Positions 43,371 through 53,599 are shown, counted from the stretch's first letter. The stretch: DNA of 64,000 nucleotides from Thermoactinomyces daqus (GCF_000763315.1 NZ_JPST01000036.1:52062-116061); one strand, 5' to 3'. The notes: generated from the letters alone by a model not told the origin. A program made the numbers and translations.

Positions 43371-44345
43371 ATGCACCATTTCGAGCAAACTTGGCTGATC
43401 AATTGGATCCAACGCCCTCTTTTGTCAAGCATTCGTTTCTGTAAAAAATGGCTGGAAAAACAATTGCAAACCACAAACGATCCTGAAATCTCCTCCGCCA
43501 TGCGACGTCTGCTCAACCAGCTGGAGCACAGCGAAAAAAAGGCATATCACCTTCATCCCTTTGCCCTGGATGAATGGTTTGACCGCGTGGCAGCTGCACT
43601 GAAGCAATGCGCCCATTGGCTTGATCTTTTGCCGGCCCAGCATAAACTGAGCACCTCCTCACATGAAGAGATGCTGAACCTCGAACCCGCCCGTTCCACC
43701 CACCGTTTTGCCGAACCGCGCGTTCCGATCGGCAAACATAAATTGCCGCCTCTCCCTTATCCCTATGATGCCCTGGAACCCTACATCGACGAACAAACGA
43801 TGCGTCTGCATCATGACGAACATCACCAAAGCTATGTCAACGGTTTGAACCAGGCGGAAAAAATGATGGAACTCGCCCGACAGTCAGGAAATTTTGAACT
43901 GATTAAACATTGGGAGCGGGAAGCGGCTTTTCACGGGGCCGGCCATTATCTGCACACGATCTTTTGGGAAACGATGAATCCCCATGGCGGCGGAAGCCCG
44001 AGCGGCCCCTTGCTCAAGCAGATCGAACAGGATTTTGGCAGTTTTGAAGCCTTTAAAAAACATTTTTCTTTGGCGGCGGAAAAGGTTGAAGGGGGCGGGT
44101 GGGCTCTCTTGGTTTGGAGTCCCCGCGCCCATCGCCTGGAAATCCTGCAAGCGGAAAAACATCAAAACCTCTCTCAGCAGGACGTGATTCCGCTCTTGCC
44201 GCTGGATGTCTGGGAACACGCCTACTATTTGAAATATCCCAACCGACGCAAGGAGTACATCGAAGCCTGGTGGCACGTCGTTTACTGGCCACAGGTGCAG
44301 CAACGCTTCAAGGTGGCCCGCCAGGTTATCTGGCAGCCCTTTTAA
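43371..44345 (+). CDS. Fe/Mn superoxide dismutase-like protein with N-terminal extension
   Basis: 324 residues. The last 200 form a superoxide dismutase: LPPLPYPYDALEPYIDEQTM, metal ligands in LHHDEHHQSYV and GAGHYLHTIFW, and DVWEHAYYLKYPNRRKEYIE (Asp and His). The first 120 residues are an extra helical domain, as in the longer SodF-type proteins of sporeformers. It would convert superoxide to peroxide. GGGGAGGG lies 12 bases before the ATG, a rather long spacing. Confidence 0.88.
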   Translation: MHHFEQTWLINWIQRPLLSSIRFCKKWLEKQLQTTNDPEISSAMRRLLNQLEHSEKKAYHLHPFALDEWFDRVAAALKQCAHWLDLLPAQHKLSTSSHEEMLNLEPARSTHRFAEPRVPIGKHKLPPLPYPYDALEPYIDEQTMRLHHDEHHQSYVNGLNQAEKMMELARQSGNFELIKHWEREAAFHGAGHYLHTIFWETMNPHGGGSPSGPLLKQIEQDFGSFEAFKKHFSLAAEKVEGGGWALLVWSPRAHRLEILQAEKHQNLSQQDVIPLLPLDVWEHAYYLKYPNRRKEYIEAWWHVVYWPQVQQRFKVARQVIWQPF

Positions 44346-44365
44346 ACCACGGGAGGTGCGTGTAC

Positions 44366-44599
44366 ATGGGCAAAAAAAGAACCCGGGAAAAAGGTGTCAA
44401 TCGCCCCGCAAAGCCGAGATACACCTGCATGTCCAATGTTTATCACCAAAAAGAGATCGCTCCGCTGGAAAAGAAGTACCGGCAGGCACTAAACGCCAAA
44501 AATTACGAAGTGGCGGATACATTGTTACGGGAACTGACCAAGGCGCAGGAAGAACACCGCCTCTGGCATCACCGCAAAGAAAAAGTAAGAATCAAATAG
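44366..44599 (+). CDS. Small basic protein (77 aa), unknown
   Basis: MGKKRTREKGVNRPAKPRYT, then a charged helix ending RLWHHRKEKVRIK. GGGAGGTGCGTGTAC precedes the ATG. It directly follows the SOD-like gene and ends before a strong terminator. No family recognised. Confidence 0.55.
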   Translation: MGKKRTREKGVNRPAKPRYTCMSNVYHQKEIAPLEKKYRQALNAKNYEVADTLLRELTKAQEEHRLWHHRKEKVRIK

Positions 44600-44612
44600 A
44601 TGCTCAGTCCAT

Positions 44613-44663
44613 AAAAACCCCCTTTTTTCTGAATGCCAGACGATCCAGAAAAAAGGGGGTTTT
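44613..44663. terminator. Strong bidirectional terminator
   Basis: An 18-bp stem, AAAACCCCCTTTTTTCTG paired with CAGAAAAAAGGGGGTTTT, separates the plus-strand gene before it from spo0A on the minus strand and serves both. Confidence 0.92.
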
Positions 44664-44675
44664 GCAGCGATTTGC

Positions 44676-45467
44676 TTAACCTGCCCGGTGCTCAATCCGC
44701 AATTTATCAGCCACCATGGCGATAAACTCACTATTGGTCGGCTTCGCTTTGCTCACATTGATCGTGTATCCGAACAGGTTGCGAATCGATTCCATGTTTC
44801 CGCGACTCCAGGCCACCTCAATCGCATGGCGAATCGCCCGTTCCACCCGGCTCGGCGTCGTATTGTACTTTTCGGCGATCCGCGGATACAGCGATTTGGT
44901 GATCGCCCCTAACAAATCGACCTCGTTATAGACCATTGAGATCGCTTCTCTCAAGTACAAATAACCCTTAATATGAGCCGGGACACCGATCTCATGGATC
45001 ACATTGGTGATATTGGCGTCAAGGTTATTCGCTTTTGGTGCGTTGGATTTCGCTCCGGCTGCGCTTTTGACAAACGCGGATTCTGTCCCACCGATCCCTT
45101 TCATCTGCCGGATGCGATGGGTCAGCACATCCAAATCGAACGGTTTCAGTATGTAGTAGGACGCTCCCAGCTCAACTGCCCGCTGGGTGATATTTTCTTG
45201 GCCGAAAGCCGTCAGCATAATGATTTTGGGAGACGGTTCGAGATGAAGCTGCTGGATTTTCTCCAACACACCCAAACCGTCCAGGTGAGGCATAATAATA
45301 TCCAATACGAGAACATCGGGGGTACTTCGCTGAAGCAAGTCAACCACTTCCCCGCCATGGTGTGCAACCCCGATGACCTCAATATCTTCCTGATTTGTCA
45401 AATGTTCTTTTAACAGTTCAGCAAATTCCCGATTATCATCTGCCAATATGACACGGATCTTGCTCAA
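44676..45467 (-). CDS. spo0A: Sporulation response regulator Spo0A
   Basis: 263 residues. Receiver domain with the phosphorylated Asp in [17 protein letters not shown] and the acidic pocket ILADDNREF; effector domain with the recognition helix region [19 protein letters not shown] and [19 protein letters not shown]. It is the master switch of sporulation. The TTG at 45,467 is chosen because GGAGGG lies just upstream and the receiver begins there. Confidence 0.97.
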   Translation of the reverse strand: MSKIRVILADDNREFAELLKEHLTNQEDIEVIGVAHHGGEVVDLLQRSTPDVLVLDIIMPHLDGLGVLEKIQQLHLEPSPKIIMLTAFGQENITQRAVELGASYYILKPFDLDVLTHRIRQMKGIGGTESAFVKSAAGAKSNAPKANNLDANITNVIHEIGVPAHIKGYLYLREAISMVYNEVDLLGAITKSLYPRIAEKYNTTPSRVERAIRHAIEVAWSRGNMESIRNLFGYTINVSKAKPTNSEFIAMVADKLRIEHRAG

Positions 45468-45511
45468 TTGAGACCCTCCTAATCGCCGCTTATCCAATCT
45501 ACTTTTTTCCT

Positions 45512-45518
45512 TTCGACA
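45512..45518 (-). promoter_or_regulatory. 0A box upstream of spo0A
   Basis: TGTCGAA on the minus strand, 45 bases before the start, matches the Spo0A-binding box. GCAGGAAGT, 12 bases upstream of the TCGAAAGG element, would fit a sigma-H promoter, as known for spo0A in Bacillus. Confidence 0.6.
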
Positions 45519-45629
45519 AACAATCGAAACTTCCTGCAACTGACAGCCGGGCGGTCATCGAAAAAATTCCAGTTATTGTTATAACCCCGCCCCTTTTGAT
45601 CCATACTTTACTTAAAAGGGGGGACAAGC

Positions 45630-45767
45630 ATGCCAAAAGAAAGCCGAAGTCTTGAGCAGGAAAAAAAGGCGAATGACAAACCCGCAAAAAAACAGCCATA
45701 CCAAGAGGAAACGGCTGCGGGGTTTGGCGATAAAAAAATGGAAGGCCCGAATCGCCCTTCAACATAA
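45630..45767 (+). CDS. Small hydrophilic protein (45 aa)
   Basis: MPKESRSLEQEKKANDKPAK at the start, GFGDKKMEGPNRPST at the end. AAGGGGGGACAAGC before the ATG is a strong site. Small hydrophilic proteins with GDKKxxGPNRPS endings occur in sporeformers, but I cannot name this one. It lies divergent from spo0A. Confidence 0.5.
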   Translation: MPKESRSLEQEKKANDKPAKKQPYQEETAAGFGDKKMEGPNRPST

Positions 45768-46067
45768 AAAAGCGCGGACAGGCATACCCGTGCATCAGCT
45801 TGATGACAAAGCGCCCATAAAGGTGTTCCGAATCCACAATTTCCTCTCCAAATTTGAAAAAGAGTTTTGCCGACAGTGTGCGAACAGGCATACATGTCTC
45901 CTTTTTTTGCTTCAAAATGTAAAAATATTCCCATTTATATTATTGTTGTTATAAAGATTGATTCATTTAATCAAATGTTTTATTATGGTATATGCTGAGT
46001 TTATTTACTTAGTTAAATATTTATTATTAAAATTTTTACTAATATTATTCATATGTGAGGTGGTTAA
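45768..46067. other. AT-rich gap before the symporter gene
   Basis: No gene seen. The last 110 bases are very AT-rich (for example TTTTATTATGGTATATGCT near 45,978) and probably hold the promoter of the symporter gene, but no -35/-10 pair stands out. Confidence 0.4.
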
Positions 46068-47339
46068 ATGAAGAGGAAAAAAATCGCCTTGGCATGGCAA
46101 ATCTTAATCGGCCTTATCTTAGGGATTGTTGTCGGTGCAGTTTTTTACGGTAATCCTTCGGTCGCCACATGGCTTCAACCCATCGGTGACATTTTCCTTC
46201 ATCTGATCAAAATGATCGTGATCCCGATTGTGATCTCCAGCCTGATTGTCGGGGTGGCCGGCGTCGGCGACATAAAAAAACTGGGGAAACTGGGCGGTAA
46301 AACGATCCTTTATTTTGAGATCATCACCACACTTGCCATTATCGTCGGGTTATTCGTCGCCAACGCATTTCATCCCGGAACGGGCGTTAATATAAATACC
46401 TTGCACAAAACCGATATCGAACAATATGTACAAACGACACAGGATGTTGAAAAGCACAGCTTTATCGATACTTTTGTCAACATTGTTCCGACCAACCTGT
46501 TTACCTCGCTGGCAAACGGGGATATGTTGGCCATCATTTTCTTCTCGGTCATGTTCGGCCTCAGCATTGCCGCTGTCGGCGAAAAAGGAAAACCGGTTCT
46601 GAAGTTTTTCCAGGGAACGGCGGATGCCATGTTCTATATGACCAATGTCATTATGCGTTTTGCCCCGTTTGGCGTGTTTGCCCTGATCGGGGTGACGGTT
46701 TCCAAATTCGGCATCCAATCGCTGATCCCGCTCAGCAAATTGGTCGTCCTTGTTTATCTGACGATGATTTTCTTTATTATCGTCATCCTTGGGTTGGTTG
46801 CCCGTCTCATGGGAGTGAATATTTTCCACATTCTCCGGATCCTGAAAGAAGAACTGATTTTGGCTTATTCCACTTCCAGCTCGGAAACGGTTCTGCCTAA
46901 AATCATGGAGAAAATGGAAAGATTCGGCTGTCCCAAAGCAATTACTTCTTTCGTCATTCCAACCGGCTATTCGTTCAATCTGGATGGTTCCACCTTATAT
47001 CAGGCAATCGCCGCCATTTTTATCGCGCAGATGTACGGTATCCATCTTTCCTGGTCTCAGCAGATCACATTGCTGTTAACCTTGATGGTAACCTCCAAGG
47101 GAATTGCCGGCGTACCCGGAGTTTCCTTCGTCGTCCTTTTGGCAACGCTCGGTTCGGTTGGGATTCCGGTAGAAGGACTCGCCTTTATCGCCGGGGTTGA
47201 CCGCTTGATGGATATGGCGCGCACAGTCGTCAACGTCATCGGCAACTCTCTTGCCGCCATTGTCATGTCCAAATGGGAAAAACAATACGACCAAAACCGG
47301 GCCAAAGAATACCTCGAAGAACTGAAACAAGCGGCTTAA
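46068..47339 (+). CDS. Dicarboxylate/amino acid:cation symporter (GltP/GltT type)
   Basis: 423 residues with about eight membrane segments and the DAACS signatures: serine-rich loop TSSSETVLPKIM, IPTGYSFNLDGSTLYQA (NxDG), TSKGIAGVPG, and GVDRLMDMARTVVNVIGNSL with the substrate-binding Asp, Arg and Asn. It would import glutamate or aspartate with H+ or Na+. GAGGTGGTTAA precedes the ATG. It lies between spo0A and spoIVB, usually adjacent in Bacilli. Confidence 0.9.
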   Translation: MKRKKIALAWQILIGLILGIVVGAVFYGNPSVATWLQPIGDIFLHLIKMIVIPIVISSLIVGVAGVGDIKKLGKLGGKTILYFEIITTLAIIVGLFVANAFHPGTGVNINTLHKTDIEQYVQTTQDVEKHSFIDTFVNIVPTNLFTSLANGDMLAIIFFSVMFGLSIAAVGEKGKPVLKFFQGTADAMFYMTNVIMRFAPFGVFALIGVTVSKFGIQSLIPLSKLVVLVYLTMIFFIIVILGLVARLMGVNIFHILRILKEELILAYSTSSSETVLPKIMEKMERFGCPKAITSFVIPTGYSFNLDGSTLYQAIAAIFIAQMYGIHLSWSQQITLLLTLMVTSKGIAGVPGVSFVVLLATLGSVGIPVEGLAFIAGVDRLMDMARTVVNVIGNSLAAIVMSKWEKQYDQNRAKEYLEELKQAA

Positions 47340-47354
47340 GGTTATCCATTCCAA

Positions 47355-47388
47355 CAGACTGCAACCACGCGCAGTCTGTTTTTCTTTA
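47355..47388 (+). terminator. Terminator of the symporter gene
   Basis: CAGACTGC and GCAGTCTG form an 8-bp stem, followed by TTTTTCTTT. Confidence 0.88.
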
Positions 47389-47447
47389 AAACGAGTTTTA
47401 TTTTAAACTTTTCCGATGCACGATGCCATCTCAAAAGCAAAAAAAAA

Positions 47448-48821
47448 TTAACACGTTTGTGAATGTCGATAATCATTCTCAATTAAAAAAAGCGGGCTGT
47501 TCATAGCGCCCGCTTGCGAGTGTAACACTCCTGCATCTTGCAACATCCATTCAATAAAAGTACCGTAGCCTGACGTCGGATCGTTGACAAAAACATGCGT
47601 GACCGCCCCTGCCAATTTTCCGTTTTGGATAATCGGGCTGCCGCTCATACCCTGGACAATCCCTCCTGTTTTTTCCAGAAGCCGTGGATCGGTCACCTTA
47701 ATGATCAATCCCTTTGTAGCGGGAAACTTCTGCCTCAGCACATGGACGATTTCAATGTCAAACTGCTCCACTTTTTGTCCGTCAACAACGGTCAGAATTT
47801 TAGCCGGCCCTTCCTTGACCTGTTCTGCCAAGGCCACTGGAATTTCCTGGTTGAGCAATCCCTTTTCCGGCAAGCGATCCATTTTTCCAAAAATACCGAA
47901 AGGCGTGTTTTTTTGGATATTCCCGATCACCTGGTCTTCCTGGAAGAATATCGCCCTTTTTTCGCCAGGTTCACCCGACTCCCCTTTTTGAATCGAAGTG
48001 ACATTGGATTTAACGACTTTTCCATCCCCTACCCGGATCGGCTTTCCTGTATCCATATCCGTAATAACATGTCCGAGGGCACCATACACTTTATGTTCCG
48101 GATCATAGAACGTAAGTGTTCCCACACCGGCCGCCGAATCGCGTATATACATCCCCAACCGGTATACACGCTCTTTTTCGTCATACACTGGCTGGATCTC
48201 CACGGTCTTCTCTTTGCCATCGCGGAGCAGCGTAATATGCAGACTCTTTTTATCTTTTCCGGCCAGCTTTACCCATCTGGCGACATCGACCACTCTTTGC
48301 ACCGGTTGTCCGTTAATCTTGAGGAGATAATCCCCAACCCGGATATCCGCTTTTTCCGCAGGCGACTTTGCGTCGGACTGCTTTGATTGTACAAGATGAT
48401 GTCCAACCACCATGACCCCTTTTGAATGCAATTTGACCCCGATCGACTGACCACCCGGAATCACCTTGAGATTCGGATAGACATGGACAGCAAGGCTCCG
48501 AATCGGCACCGTTCCAAATAATTTCAGGGTGATCAGCGCGTGGCCGACGGCATGAGGCTTCAGTTGAAGCGGCCTGTGCAGATCAACGGGTACCCGCGCC
48601 CCGGTGGAACCATTCACCTCAATAATATCCGGATTGGAAATACAAGCAGTAGCAGAGACCGGCATCGTTAAATGCAATTTGCTCCATTGCCCCATAAAGA
48701 GCCTGAGCTCATGGGGAAATTCGGTGAATTGACGAAATGTCGGTGTAGTACTTCCCAACACGAGGAGAAGCACCAGGAGAAAACCCAGCCACTTTTGCTT
48801 ACTCTGTTTGTGCAACCTCAC
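47448..48821 (-). CDS. spoIVB: SpoIVB serine peptidase (sigma-K checkpoint)
   Basis: About 457 residues: N-terminal membrane anchor (WLGFLLVLLLVLGSTTP), PDZ domain (SPAEKADIRVGDYLLKINGQ), and an S55 peptidase domain with the catalytic His in YGALGHVITDMD and Ser in VQGMSGSPIIQNGKLAGAV. Made in the forespore, it triggers SpoIVFB cleavage of pro-sigma-K. Two adjacent GTG codons (48,819-48,824) follow AGGAGA; the second fits best. Confidence 0.95.
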   Translation of the reverse strand: MRLHKQSKQKWLGFLLVLLLVLGSTTPTFRQFTEFPHELRLFMGQWSKLHLTMPVSATACISNPDIIEVNGSTGARVPVDLHRPLQLKPHAVGHALITLKLFGTVPIRSLAVHVYPNLKVIPGGQSIGVKLHSKGVMVVGHHLVQSKQSDAKSPAEKADIRVGDYLLKINGQPVQRVVDVARWVKLAGKDKKSLHITLLRDGKEKTVEIQPVYDEKERVYRLGMYIRDSAAGVGTLTFYDPEHKVYGALGHVITDMDTGKPIRVGDGKVVKSNVTSIQKGESGEPGEKRAIFFQEDQVIGNIQKNTPFGIFGKMDRLPEKGLLNQEIPVALAEQVKEGPAKILTVVDGQKVEQFDIEIVHVLRQKFPATKGLIIKVTDPRLLEKTGGIVQGMSGSPIIQNGKLAGAVTHVFVNDPTSGYGTFIEWMLQDAGVLHSQAGAMNSPLFLIENDYRHSQTC

Positions 48822-49028
48822 CACTCTCCTGAGCTTCCCGCCTATCCCTTGCCGTCTCTAAAAATAAGTTAACCCAGGGCCTTCCCTTTTATGTTCTTCA
48901 AATGCTTCCACTATTGACAGCTTCCCACTGTCCCCTTCCTTCCGGTGCAAAACAAACGCGATCATGATTTGGTGACTGAAACGGTGATCCGACCAACCTG
49001 GCTTTCGCCAAGCACTTTCGCACTTATA

Positions 49029-49059
49029 CAAAAAAAGGCCTTTGAACAATTTCAAAGGC
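49029..49059 (-). terminator. Terminator of recN
   Basis: On the minus strand GCCTTTGAA and TTCAAAGGC form a 9-bp stem with a four-base loop, followed by CTTTTTTTG. It overlaps the last codons of recN. Confidence 0.85.
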
Positions 49060-50782
49060 ACTGTCCGCGAGACATTTGCTTTTCTTCAGCCATGGCTTGC
49101 TTGACCTCTTCCGCTAAGCGGATCATTTCCTGCGCATGTTCTGTTGTCGTGTGGGTCACCTGAGCTCCGCCGAGCATGCGGGCCAGTTCCCGGATGCGAC
49201 GATTGAGGTCAAGCCGCTCCACTTTCGTGCGCGTTTCATTATCCAAGGCTTCTTTGGCAATGCAAAAATGATGGTCGGCCATACATGCGACCTGGGGCAG
49301 GTGGGTTACGCTCAGCACCTGATGTTTCCGGCCCAATGCGGCCATTTTTTCCGCAATCGCCTGCGCCGCACGTCCACTGACCCCTGTATCAATCTCGTCG
49401 AAGATGAGCGTATGACTCTGGTCACTTGAGGCGAAAATAGTCTTAAGGGCGAGCATAATCCGTGACAGCTCCCCGCCCGACGCGATTTTTGCCAACGGTT
49501 TCAACGGTTCGCCCGGGTTGGGGGCAATCTGGAATTCGATCAGATCCTGCCCGTGCGGAAGGAGTTGCACTGCGCGCTCGCGATAAAAGGCCACATGAAA
49601 GACAGTCGAACCCATATTCAGATCAGCCAGCTCTTTCTCCACGCGTGTCTCCAAAAGAGTTGCCGCTTTTTTGCGTTTGGCGGTCAGTTCCTTCGCCAAG
49701 GCGAGCAACTCCTCTTGCAATTCATTCCGCCTTGCCGTCAATTCCGCTTCCGTTTCCTCCCGGTGGTTCAGGGAGGACAGTTCCTGTTTGATCTTTTCTC
49801 CGTAAGCTAGGATCTCGTCAATGCTTTCGCCGTACTTTCGCTTTAATTGCTTGATCAGATGAAGGCGTTCTTCCACCTCATACAAGCGTTCGGGATCAAA
49901 CTCAAGCCCATCACCGTAGCGCGAAATCTCCCGGGCAGCCTCTTCCAGTTGGTAATAAGCCGATTGCATGTTATCCCAGGCGGGCTTCAAACTGTGATCC
50001 ACCTCGGCCATTTCTTCGGCATGCGAAAGGGATTCCTGAAGCAGCTCCAAAGCCCCCCGCTCGCCAAAAAGCGCTTGATATGCCTTGGCGGTATGCTGCA
50101 TTAACTTTTCCATATGGGCCAGCCGGTTCCGCTCTTGTTCCAGCTCTTCATCTTCTCCCGGAACCAATCCGGCCCCCTCTATTTCCTCTCGTTGAAACTC
50201 CAAGAGATCGATGCGATGGGCCAGCTCCTGTTGGTCGATTTTCAACCGGTTCAATTCTTGGTCAATTTCTTTAAATTCCCGGTAAAGCGACTGATATTGG
50301 CTGCGCAGGTGAATAATCTCAGCACCGCCGAATTGATCCAGCAAAGACAAATGCTCTTCGGCGGAAAGCAAGGATTGGTGTTCATGCTGCCCCGAAATGT
50401 CCAGCAGTTTTGAGCCAATCTGCTTTAACAGGGCCAGCGTCACCACCCGGCCGTTCACGCGGCAAGTGCTCTTCCCACCCGAGGTGATCTCCCGCCGAAT
50501 GATGAGCACGTCCAATTCGTCGGACGCAAATCCCCATTCTTCCAGCAGCGGGCGCACCGGGTGGGATTCAGCCAACTCAAAAACGGCTTCAATTTCCGCT
50601 TTCTCTTTGCCATGCCGCACGAAATCAACCGAAGCCCTCCCGCCGGCAATCAACCCCAACGCATCAATCAAAATGGATTTGCCCGCGCCCGTTTCGCCTG
50701 TGAGAACATGAAAACCCCCGGAAAATTGGATATGCACTTCTTCAATGATGGCCAAATGGCGAATAACGAGTTCTTTGAGCAT
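49052..50782 (-). CDS. recN: DNA repair ATPase RecN
   Basis: 576 residues, SMC-like: Walker A GETGAGKSILIDALGL near the N-terminus, long coiled coil, ABC signature IASGGELSRIMLALK, and Walker B TLIFDEIDTGVSGRAAQ. It gathers double-strand break ends for repair. It follows argR, the usual order. Confidence 0.95.
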   Translation of the reverse strand: MLKELVIRHLAIIEEVHIQFSGGFHVLTGETGAGKSILIDALGLIAGGRASVDFVRHGKEKAEIEAVFELAESHPVRPLLEEWGFASDELDVLIIRREITSGGKSTCRVNGRVVTLALLKQIGSKLLDISGQHEHQSLLSAEEHLSLLDQFGGAEIIHLRSQYQSLYREFKEIDQELNRLKIDQQELAHRIDLLEFQREEIEGAGLVPGEDEELEQERNRLAHMEKLMQHTAKAYQALFGERGALELLQESLSHAEEMAEVDHSLKPAWDNMQSAYYQLEEAAREISRYGDGLEFDPERLYEVEERLHLIKQLKRKYGESIDEILAYGEKIKQELSSLNHREETEAELTARRNELQEELLALAKELTAKRKKAATLLETRVEKELADLNMGSTVFHVAFYRERAVQLLPHGQDLIEFQIAPNPGEPLKPLAKIASGGELSRIMLALKTIFASSDQSHTLIFDEIDTGVSGRAAQAIAEKMAALGRKHQVLSVTHLPQVACMADHHFCIAKEALDNETRTKVERLDLNRRIRELARMLGGAQVTHTTTEHAQEMIRLAEEVKQAMAEEKQMSRGQCL

Positions 50783-50793
50783 CCCATCGCCCC

Positions 50794-51246
50794 CTACAAC
50801 AGTTCAAGGAAGCGTCCGACCACAACCGGTGCGTTTTCTTTGCCGCGGCAGATGAGAAGCACTGTGTCGTCACCGGCGATCGTTCCCAAAAGTTCATCCC
50901 AATCTAGATGATCCATCAGGGCTGCGACCGCATCGGCATTTCCCGGCAATGTTTTCAACACGATCAGATTTTCGCTGTAATCAATGCTGACAAACGACTC
51001 CTGTAGCGCTCTTTTTAATTTTTTCAGCGGATTAAACCGTTTTTCATCGGTTGGAAGCGAATATTTATAAGTTCCGTTATTGGTCGGCACCTTGATCAGT
51101 TGCAATTCTTTTATATCCCTGGAAACGGTGGCCTGTGTTACGTTATACCCTGCTTTTTTCAATTCTTCCACCAATTCATCCTGGGTCTCGATTTCCTGAT
51201 TGGTAATGATTTCACGAATTTTTATGTGACGCTGTGCCTTCATCAT
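50794..51246 (-). CDS. argR: Arginine repressor ArgR/AhrC
   Basis: 150 residues: N-terminal winged helix ([36 protein letters not shown]) and C-terminal hexamer/arginine domain ([27 protein letters not shown]). It controls arginine biosynthesis and catabolism genes. ATGA overlap with nadK. Confidence 0.95.
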   Translation of the reverse strand: MMKAQRHIKIREIITNQEIETQDELVEELKKAGYNVTQATVSRDIKELQLIKVPTNNGTYKYSLPTDEKRFNPLKKLKRALQESFVSIDYSENLIVLKTLPGNADAVAALMDHLDWDELLGTIAGDDTVLLICRGKENAPVVVGRFLELL

Positions 51247-52130
51247 CTTCCTCCTGCTCTGCTGTCATCCATCGCGCTTTCACCTTGCAATTTTTGGCGA
51301 ACCACCTCAAAAAACGAGCGATCCTGCCATTTGATGAGCAAAGTGGGGAAAGGGGAACGCCTCACTCTTACCATATCCCCTTGTTGCAAACAATAACCCA
51401 CCTGTCCGTCGATCGTCATTCCCATCTCCTGATGTACGGCGGAAACGACGATTTCCAGAACCCCCTCCGCCGGCAAAACCATCGGACGCGAGGTAAGGGT
51501 ATGCGGACAGATCGGTGTCAACAGCAATACTTGTTGAATGCTGGGATGGACAATCGGCCCTCCGCACGAAAGCGAATAAGCGGTTGATCCCGTGGGAGTC
51601 GATATAATCAGCCCGTCTCCGGAATATGTTCCCAGTACCATGCCATCCATATAAGCGGTACAGGTAATCATCCGGCCAAACGAGCCTTTGGCGACACCCA
51701 CATCGTTTAAAGCAATCCCTTTTTCAACGACACGGCCGTCGCGAACCACTTCCGCTTCCAACATCAGTCTTTCCTCAACGAAATAATCCCCCGCCAGCAC
51801 CCGATCCACAGCCATTGACAGATCTTCCGGTTCCGCTTCCGACAAAAAACCCAACTGTCCCACATTAAAGCCGAGAATGGGCAATCGGTGTTGCGCAAAC
51901 TGCCTGGCCACCCCCAGCAGGGTGCCATCTCCCCCGAGCACAAACACCAGTTCGACCTTTGTGCAAAACTGATTCAGCGGAAGCCCCCATTCGGGCCGTT
52001 TCAGTTCAACGGCCATCTCCGGTTCCAAATAGACGACCACTCCCTTTTGTTCCAGGAGAGAGATCAGTTCTTCCGCTACTTGGAGAGCCTTGGGCTTGCT
52101 TTTGTTTATGGTAATCCCGATGGTCTTCAA
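51243..52130 (-). CDS. nadK: NAD kinase
   Basis: 295 residues: [15 protein letters not shown] (GGDG), [11 protein letters not shown], and [20 protein letters not shown]. It makes NADP from NAD. TTG at 52,130 (starting [14 protein letters not shown]) is chosen because GAGGTGG lies six bases upstream; the longer frame has no site. Confidence 0.92.
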   Translation of the reverse strand: MKTIGITINKSKPKALQVAEELISLLEQKGVVVYLEPEMAVELKRPEWGLPLNQFCTKVELVFVLGGDGTLLGVARQFAQHRLPILGFNVGQLGFLSEAEPEDLSMAVDRVLAGDYFVEERLMLEAEVVRDGRVVEKGIALNDVGVAKGSFGRMITCTAYMDGMVLGTYSGDGLIISTPTGSTAYSLSCGGPIVHPSIQQVLLLTPICPHTLTSRPMVLPAEGVLEIVVSAVHQEMGMTIDGQVGYCLQQGDMVRVRRSPFPTLLIKWQDRSFFEVVRQKLQGESAMDDSRAGGR

Positions 52131-52156
52131 GCAATTCCACCTCAGCAAACAATCAT

Positions 52157-52681
52157 TTATTGAACCAGCCAGATAATGAATAAGAGCAAGACGACCGCTG
52201 TGGCATACAAGGGCCATTTCCTACGGCTTTTCTTGGAAAATGTCAATTCGGGGATCTCAAGATGAACCACTTTGACCGTCTTTTTCTCCTTGTCCACATA
52301 GAGAATGCCATCAGGCTGAACCAGCAGATAATACGGGAGAAAAAAATCGCGAAGTCCGGCGCCGGACATCCTCAGCGGCTTTCTGTCCCGTGCGACCACA
52401 ACCACATACAGTTCATCTTCGCGCCGCGCGATGTAATCGATGAAAATCCGGCTTTCATAAACCGCATCATCCACCCCGAACACAAGCGGAACCCGCTCTT
52501 TGAAATGCATGACCTCAAATCCGTGAGCGCGTAAAAGATCCGGAACTTCTCCTTTGATCTGAACAGGTTCCTCCTCTTTCTTTCCCCACTTTGCGCCGGA
52601 AAGCGGAATCTGTCTGATGATAAAATAAAGGATGACTCCGATTAGCAGAAAAAGCACAAGGGTGTCACCTGGCTTAGCCAC
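52157..52681 (-). CDS. Two-segment membrane protein, unknown (174 aa)
   Basis: Membrane segments at both ends (VLFLLIGVILYFIIRQIPL and LYATAVVLLLFIIWLV) flank a soluble domain with FGVDDAVYESRIFIDYIA and VVVVARDRKPLRMSGAGLRD. I do not recognise the family. Between tlyA and nadK on the same strand. Confidence 0.6.
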   Translation of the reverse strand: MAKPGDTLVLFLLIGVILYFIIRQIPLSGAKWGKKEEEPVQIKGEVPDLLRAHGFEVMHFKERVPLVFGVDDAVYESRIFIDYIARREDELYVVVVARDRKPLRMSGAGLRDFFLPYYLLVQPDGILYVDKEKKTVKVVHLEIPELTFSKKSRRKWPLYATAVVLLLFIIWLVQ

Positions 52682-52768
52682 TTTTCCTCCCCCTTTCTCT
52701 ACTAATTCGAAGTTCCTTCAGATGAAACCTGCCCTGATGCCAAACTTGAGGCAGGGAATCCGGACCGG

Positions 52769-53590
52769 TTACCCTTGAGCGGATGATAAGCGGCGGTGCG
52801 CCTCTTCGACCACTTCCGCAATTCGCTCATCCCACGGATCCGGAGTCTCCGCTTTTTCCAGACGCAGATAAGCCAAAAACTCAATATTCCCTTCCCCGCC
52901 CTTGATCGGAGAGAAGGTGAGTCCCATCACATGATAACCGAGCATGTGAGCCATTTCAACAAAGCGGCGCAGCACTTGCCGGTGAACTTTGGGGTCCTTG
53001 ATCACCCCTTTTTTTCCCACTTGCTCTTTTCCAGCTTCAAACTGCGGCTTGACTAAAGCAACTACTTCCCCACCGGGTGACAAAAGCCGCTTTAAGTTGG
53101 GCAAAATGTGGGAAAGAGAGATAAATGAGACATCGATGACGGCAAAATCCGGCTGTTCTCCCTTCAGGTCTTCCGGATTTAAATAACGGAAATTGGTGCG
53201 TTCCATCACGATGACACGCGGGTCTTGGCGCAATTTCCAGGCGAGCTGGCCGTATCCCACATCGATCGCATACACCTGTTTCGCATCGTGCTGCAGGGCA
53301 CAGTCGGTAAACCCGCCGGTAGAAGCCCCGATATCCAGCATGACGCGATTTTGCAAGCGGATGGGAAAGACTCGGAGCGCTTCTTCCAATTTCAACCCGC
53401 CGCGGCTCACGTAGGAATGCAACCTGCCTTTCACCTCAATAATAGCATCTACGGGGACTTTCGTCCCCGCTTTTTCGACCCGTTCGTTATTCACAGAGAC
53501 CAGACCGGCCATAATGGAACGTCGCGCTTGTTCCCGGCTCGGATAATACCCTTTTTCCACCAATAAAAGATCGATCCGTTCTTTCTCCAC
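52769..53590 (-). CDS. tlyA: TlyA/YqxC family rRNA 2'-O-methyltransferase
   Basis: 273 residues: S4 RNA-binding domain at the N-terminus (SREQARRSIMAGLVSVNNER) and an FtsJ-like methyltransferase with LDIGASTGGFTDCALQ, AVIDVSFISLSHILPNL and LVKPQFEAG. Likely methylates rRNA; annotated as hemolysin-like in older work. Ten bases downstream of dxs. Confidence 0.92.
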   Translation of the reverse strand: MEKERIDLLLVEKGYYPSREQARRSIMAGLVSVNNERVEKAGTKVPVDAIIEVKGRLHSYVSRGGLKLEEALRVFPIRLQNRVMLDIGASTGGFTDCALQHDAKQVYAIDVGYGQLAWKLRQDPRVIVMERTNFRYLNPEDLKGEQPDFAVIDVSFISLSHILPNLKRLLSPGGEVVALVKPQFEAGKEQVGKKGVIKDPKVHRQVLRRFVEMAHMLGYHVMGLTFSPIKGGEGNIEFLAYLRLEKAETPDPWDERIAEVVEEAHRRLSSAQG

Positions 53591-53599
53591 TGGTAACCC

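Noticed and set aside
45652..45954. 100-codon plus-strand frame beside spo0A
   Set aside because: It lacks a ribosome site and overlaps the better-supported 45-codon frame at 45,630-45,767; its composition is basic and random-looking.
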